From assembly GCF_001997295.1 (NCBI RefSeq), contig NZ_CP019605.1, positions 2,046,001 through 2,110,000 on the forward strand: a stretch of DNA of 64,000 nucleotides, written 5' to 3'. A program made the position numbers and the translations under genes. Source of the DNA: Tessaracoccus flavus (lineage in GTDB: Bacteria; Actinomycetota; Actinomycetes; Propionibacteriales; Propionibacteriaceae). Shown piece by piece: positions 60,705 through 64,000 of this stretch. How positions within the stretch are numbered: position 1 is the stretch's first letter; each line of letters starts with the position of its first letter. Below the pieces are notes generated by a model that was not told the DNA's origin, made no database searches, and saw nothing but the letters and a program-made list of their open reading frames with translations.

Positions 60705-61898
60705 GTGACCGATGCACCACCCACCCGCCCCCACCCGACCCTGGACGCGGCCGTACAGCACAAGCGTCAGGCGCTCGTGCTCCCGCTGCTGTTCATCGCA
60801 GTGGGAGCGATCGGCACCGCCCTCGGCATGTTGGTGGTGCTGCACCGCCCCCTGCCCAACACGCTCGCGGCCGTGGTTCCGTTCACGGTCATCCTCCTGA
60901 TCGGCGTGTGGTTCCTCAACTGGCTCGACCGGTGGGAACCTGAGCCTCCCCGGTTCGCGATAGGGGCCTTCCTCTGGGGAGCGGGGGTCTCGGCCCTGAT
61001 CAGCGGGGTCGTGAACAGCCTCTACCTGGGGATCACGCAGGACCTGTCCGCGACGGCGATGTATTCCGCGCCCCTCATCGAGGAGTCCACCAAGGCGCTG
61101 TTCCTGTACGTGGTGCTGCTCAGCACACGGCGCGGCCGCGCGGAGTTCAACAGCCTGACCGACGCCCTCGTGTACGGCGGGCTCGTGGGCCTGGGATTCG
61201 CGTGGATCGAGCACATCGGCTATGCGCTGAGCGTGGAGACCCTGGAGGAGTCCACCCCCATCATCATCGGCCGGATCGTGCTCACGTCCTATCTTCACCC
61301 GGTGCTGACCATGATCGTCGCCGTCGGCATCTGGGCGGGTGTGACGAGCCGGGGTGCCGGCCGGCGGCTACGCCCGTTCATGGCCTGGCTCGTCGCTGTG
61401 GGCCTGCATTTCCTCCACAACGGGTCCTACGAGCTGTTCGGTCCCTGGGGCATCGCCATCGCCGCGGTCGCCGAGTTCGTCGCCTTCGTCACGCTCATCG
61501 TCCTGGGTGTCCGCTCCCGTCGCGCGGAACGCGCCGAGATCGTCAGGCAGCTGCCGGCGATGGTCCACTTCGGCTGGATCACCCCGCTGGAGGCGGGATG
61601 GCTGGCGGATGCCCCGGCGCGGAAGCGGATGCTGGGCAGCGCCGGCGCCCAGAGGCGGACCCTGCACGATTTCATCCAGAACACCACCGAGCTGGCGCTC
61701 CTGCGGGGGCGCCTCGACGCCATGCCTCCCGGCTCCCACCCCATCGAACTTCTTCAGCTGCACGGGGAGCTCGCAGACCTGGTGGCCCACCAGCGGCCTG
61801 TCGTCCAGGGAATCCTGGCCCGCAGCAACGGGTGGCACACGCTCGAGGCTCGCCCCGGGCCCAGCTGGGGCGCTCCCACCGGCGACGGCGGGCCCTGA
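60705..61898 (+). CDS. PrsW family intramembrane metalloprotease
   Basis: 397-aa polytopic membrane protease of the PrsW/M82 type, relatives of which cut membrane anti-sigma factors. Motifs: MYSAPLIEESTKALFLYVVL (EExxK), GGLVGLGFAWIEHIGYAL (WIEH-like Glu/His), SYLHPVLTMIVAVGIWAGV (His) and GLHFLHNGSYELFGP (His), the four groups expected to hold the metal. About eight helices lie in residues 25-265. A cytosolic tail of about 130 residues follows (MVHFGWITPLEAGWLADAPA). GTG 60705 is 6 nt after TACCTT (60693-60698). No anti-sigma gene is nearby, so its target is unknown. Confidence 0.9.
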   Translation: MTDAPPTRPHPTLDAAVQHKRQALVLPLLFIAVGAIGTALGMLVVLHRPLPNTLAAVVPFTVILLIGVWFLNWLDRWEPEPPRFAIGAFLWGAGVSALISGVVNSLYLGITQDLSATAMYSAPLIEESTKALFLYVVLLSTRRGRAEFNSLTDALVYGGLVGLGFAWIEHIGYALSVETLEESTPIIIGRIVLTSYLHPVLTMIVAVGIWAGVTSRGAGRRLRPFMAWLVAVGLHFLHNGSYELFGPWGIAIAAVAEFVAFVTLIVLGVRSRRAERAEIVRQLPAMVHFGWITPLEAGWLADAPARKRMLGSAGAQRRTLHDFIQNTTELALLRGRLDAMPPGSHPIELLQLHGELADLVAHQRPVVQGILARSNGWHTLEARPGPSWGAPTGDGGP

Positions 61899-61917
61899 GC
61901 CCCCTCGGCCTGGGGGC
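61899..61917. terminator. Short hairpin between PrsW and DUF3017 genes
   Basis: GCCCCC (61899-61904), a 7-nt loop and GGGGGC (61912-61917) lie in the 23-bp gap between convergent stop codons. It is a minimal structure and only a plausible terminator. Confidence 0.45.
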
Positions 61918-61921
61918 AGGA

Positions 61922-62206
61922 TCAGCGGGAGGGCGGCACCACGAGGGAGACCACCGCGATGGCGACGCCGAACGTTGCCATCACAGCGACGTCGATCCAT
62001 CGGCGGCGCACCACGAGGAGGCCCGCCAGGCGGGGCGGGAGCACGGCCCGCAGGCCGGCCCCAAGGGCGAGCGCGCCGGCGATCATGAGCGCGGCGCGGC
62101 GCCAGTGGCCGAATCCTGCGTACCCGACTCCCACGAGCACTGCCGCGAGGACGAGGAGTAGAGGCCAGGGGTTGTCCGGGTAGGAGTCCGCCGGCTTATC
62201 CGGCAT
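61922..62206 (-). CDS. DUF3017 domain-containing membrane protein
   Basis: 94-aa protein of the actinobacterial DUF3017 family, usually encoded directly after folD as here. Three hydrophobic segments are visible: [40 protein letters not shown] and [20 protein letters not shown], with basic loops between (GHWRRA, VVRRRW). Function unknown. The start overlaps the folD 3' end by 11 nt, so the two are co-translated; conservation of the pair suggests co-expression more than a common pathway. Confidence 0.9.
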   Translation of the reverse strand: MPDKPADSYPDNPWPLLLVLAAVLVGVGYAGFGHWRRAALMIAGALALGAGLRAVLPPRLAGLLVVRRRWIDVAVMATFGVAIAVVSLVVPPSR

Positions 62207-63050
62207 GAAGCTGCTCCGCGCGGTCGACCACGTTGCTGAGCAGCATCGCCCGCGTCATGGGGCCGACTCCGCCGGGGTTGGGGGTCACCCAGCCTGCCTT
62301 GTCCCAGACGTCGGCCGCGAGGTCCCCCACGGTTTTGCCCTCGACACGGCTCACCCCGACGTCGATGAGGGCGGCGCCCTCACGGATCATCTCCGCGTTG
62401 ATCATGCCGGGGACCCCCGCTGCGGCCACCACCACGTCGGCACGGCGCGTGTGGGCGGCGAGGTCGCGGGTGCCGGTGTGGCACAGGGTCACCGTGGCGT
62501 TCTCGCTGCGGCGGGTCAGGATGAGACCGAGCGGACGCCCGACGGTGATGCCGCGGCCCACGACGACCACCTCCGCTCCGCTGATCGGAACATCGTGTCG
62601 GCGCAGCAGCTCGACGATCCCGCGCGGGGTGCACGGCAGGGTGGCCGGTTCCCCCAGGACCAGCCGACCCAGGTTGATCGGATGCAGTCCGTCGGCGTCC
62701 TTGTCGGGATCGATCAGGCCGAGCACCCAGTTCTCATCGAGGTGGCGCGGGACCGGCAGCTGCACGATGTAGCCCGTGCACGCTGGATCGGAGTTGAGTG
62801 CCTCGATCTCGGCGCGCACCTGGTCTGCGGTCGCGTCAGCCGGTAGTTCGACCCGGATCGAGGAGATTCCCACCTCGTCGCAGTCCCGGTGCTTCATCCG
62901 CACGTAGTTCTGGCTTGCTGGATCCGCGCCCACGAGGACGGTGGCCAGCCCGGGCACGACGCCCCGGTCACGGAGGGCGGCGACACGGGCGCGCAGTTCC
63001 GTCTTGATGGCGGCAGCGGTCGCCTTACCGTCGAGTCTCTGGGCAGTCAC
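62196..63050 (-). CDS. folD: Bifunctional methylenetetrahydrofolate dehydrogenase/cyclohydrolase
   Basis: 284-aa enzyme interconverting 5,10-methylene-THF and 10-formyl-THF. The catalytic-domain motifs are [20 protein letters not shown] (catalytic Tyr-x3-Lys as YVRMK), [20 protein letters not shown] (QLP) and [20 protein letters not shown] (DKDVDG-type loop). The NADP domain has [20 protein letters not shown] and [20 protein letters not shown], then [20 protein letters not shown] 63050 has a GGAGGG ribosome site 5 nt upstream. It lies 9 bp after purH and supplies the 10-formyl-THF that PurH consumes. Confidence 0.97.
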   Translation of the reverse strand: MTAQRLDGKATAAAIKTELRARVAALRDRGVVPGLATVLVGADPASQNYVRMKHRDCDEVGISSIRVELPADATADQVRAEIEALNSDPACTGYIVQLPVPRHLDENWVLGLIDPDKDADGLHPINLGRLVLGEPATLPCTPRGIVELLRRHDVPISGAEVVVVGRGITVGRPLGLILTRRSENATVTLCHTGTRDLAAHTRRADVVVAAAGVPGMINAEMIREGAALIDVGVSRVEGKTVGDLAADVWDKAGWVTPNPGGVGPMTRAMLLSNVVDRAEQLHAG

Positions 63051-63059
63051 GTGGCCCTC

Positions 63060-64000
63060 CTAGTGGAAGAAGTGTCGGGTACCGGTGAAGTACATGGTGA
63101 CGCCGGCCGCGGCCACGGCGTCGATGACCTCGGAGTCGCGAACGGAGCCGCCGGGCTGAACGATGGCGCGTACGCCGGCGTCGAGGAGCACCTGGACGCC
63201 GTCGGCGAAGGGGAAGAACGCGTCCGAGGCCGCTACCGAGCCCGCAGCCCGCTGCCCTGCCCTGGCCACAGCCAACTGGCAGGAATCGACGCGGTTGACC
63301 TGGCCCATGCCCACCCCTACCGACGCGCGGTCGGCCGCGAGCAGGATCGCGTTGGACTTGACCGAGCGGACCGCCCGCCACGCGAACGCCAGGTCCGCGA
63401 GGGTGGCCGCATCGGCGGGCTCCCCCGCGGCCAGTTGCCAGGTGGACGGGTCGTCGCCGTCAGCGTCGATCGAGTCGAACTCCTGCATCAGGACGCCCCC
63501 GTCGATCTCCCGCAACGACAGCCCGCCGAACGCGGCGTCGTCGGCGACGAGGATGCGGATGTTCTTCTTGGCGGCCAGGACGTCGACCGCTCCCTCGTCG
63601 TATCCCGGCGCGACGATCACCTCCGTGAAGACCTCGGCCACCTGCCGGGCCATCTCCACGCTGACCGGACGATTGGCGGCGATGACGCCGCCGAAAGCGG
63701 ACACCGGATCGCACTCGTGGGCTTTGCGATGGGCCTCTGCGATGTCGCTCCCCGAGGCGATGCCGCACGGGTTGGCGTGCTTGATGATCGCGACGGCGGG
63801 CTCGGCGAAGTCGTACGCCGCCCGACGTGCGGCGTCGGCGTCGACGTAGTTGTTGTAGCTCATCGCCTTGCCGTGGAGCTGAGTGGCGTCGGCGATGCCG
63901 GACGTGCCGTCGGAGTTGCGGTACACGGCGGCACGCTGGTGGGAGTTCTCGCCGTAGCGCAGCTCCGACACTTTGCGCCAGGTCGCGCCGATCCACTCCG
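63060..64000 (-). CDS. purH: Bifunctional AICAR transformylase/IMP cyclohydrolase, 5' end outside window
   Basis: The last 313 codons of PurH; the frame stays open to base 64000, so the IMP cyclohydrolase N-terminal domain lies beyond the window. The visible part is the AICAR formyltransferase domain: [33 protein letters not shown] with the catalytic Lys-His and [55 protein letters not shown] and the C-terminal [20 protein letters not shown], ending FTGTRHFFH. It catalyses the last two steps of IMP synthesis using 10-formyl-THF from FolD, with which it forms an operon. Confidence 0.96.
   Translation of the reverse strand, partial: EWIGATWRKVSELRYGENSHQRAAVYRNSDGTSGIADATQLHGKAMSYNNYVDADAARRAAYDFAEPAVAIIKHANPCGIASGSDIAEAHRKAHECDPVSAFGGVIAANRPVSVEMARQVAEVFTEVIVAPGYDEGAVDVLAAKKNIRILVADDAAFGGLSLREIDGGVLMQEFDSIDADGDDPSTWQLAAGEPADAATLADLAFAWRAVRSVKSNAILLAADRASVGVGMGQVNRVDSCQLAVARAGQRAAGSVAASDAFFPFADGVQVLLDAGVRAIVQPGGSVRDSEVIDAVAAAGVTMYFTGTRHFFH

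Overview
The window looks like chromosomal backbone of a high-GC actinobacterium. A WhiB regulator, DUF3039, DUF3499, DUF3017, TIGR03089, an acyl-CoA carboxylase epsilon subunit, paired LCP proteins and many GTG starts all point that way. The gene order follows, with gaps, the sahH to cdd stretch known from Mycobacterium and Streptomyces. Dispersed copies of CCCTTCGACAAGCTCAGGGA, which I associate with Propionibacteriaceae (Tessaracoccus-like genomes), suggest that family; this is an inference, not a proof. I see no phage, insertion sequence, CRISPR array, rRNA or tRNA gene.

Layout. 1-7 kb: an MFS exporter (cut by the window edge), DUF3039, then aroQ-ahcY and a sugar-phosphate block (phosphomannomutase, Trm112-like, SIS protein) with DUF3499 and a zincin-fold protein. 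7.0-7.4 kb: a striking two-armed 20-bp-period repeat array. 7.4-19 kb: cell-envelope genes (DUF5719, a 983-aa glycosyltransferase, WhiB, manC, TIGR03089, a second glycosyltransferase, two divergent LCP ligases). 19-30 kb: purE-purK, a PH-domain protein, a frameshifted birA, and acyl-CoA carboxylase genes (beta, epsilon, and the biotin carboxylase/carrier subunit) with maf, MscS and NUDIX genes between them. 30-39 kb: an acyl-CoA ligase, an LpdA-type flavoprotein, purine nucleoside phosphorylase with a phosphopentomutase-type enzyme, DUF2207 and a P-loop kinase. 39-48 kb: metG, RNase HI with an extension, a DUF2871/histidine kinase/response regulator operon, adenosine deaminase, a large Tat-type lipoprotein and cytidine deaminase. 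48-53 kb: a complete BMP-type nucleoside ABC importer. 53-64 kb: an APH-like kinase, a CNNM/CorC protein, purU, an acetate symporter, mdh, a VKOR homologue, PrsW, DUF3017, folD and the 3' part of purH.

How the genes fit together: nucleoside uptake (BMP/ABC) feeds cdd, add, PNP and the phosphosugar mutase; purE, purK, purU, folD and purH serve purine and one-carbon synthesis; the carboxylase subunits depend on BirA, whose gene carries a one-base frameshift here; mannose activation (phosphomannomutase, manC), glycosyltransferases and LCP proteins build envelope polymers.

Three non-coding patterns stand out: (i) the dyad-symmetric repeat array centred at 7231.5; (ii) a TANNNT hexamer exactly 6-7 nt upstream of 23 start codons on both strands, the signature of leaderless mRNAs; (iii) several families of extragenic palindromes, mostly at gene 3' ends.
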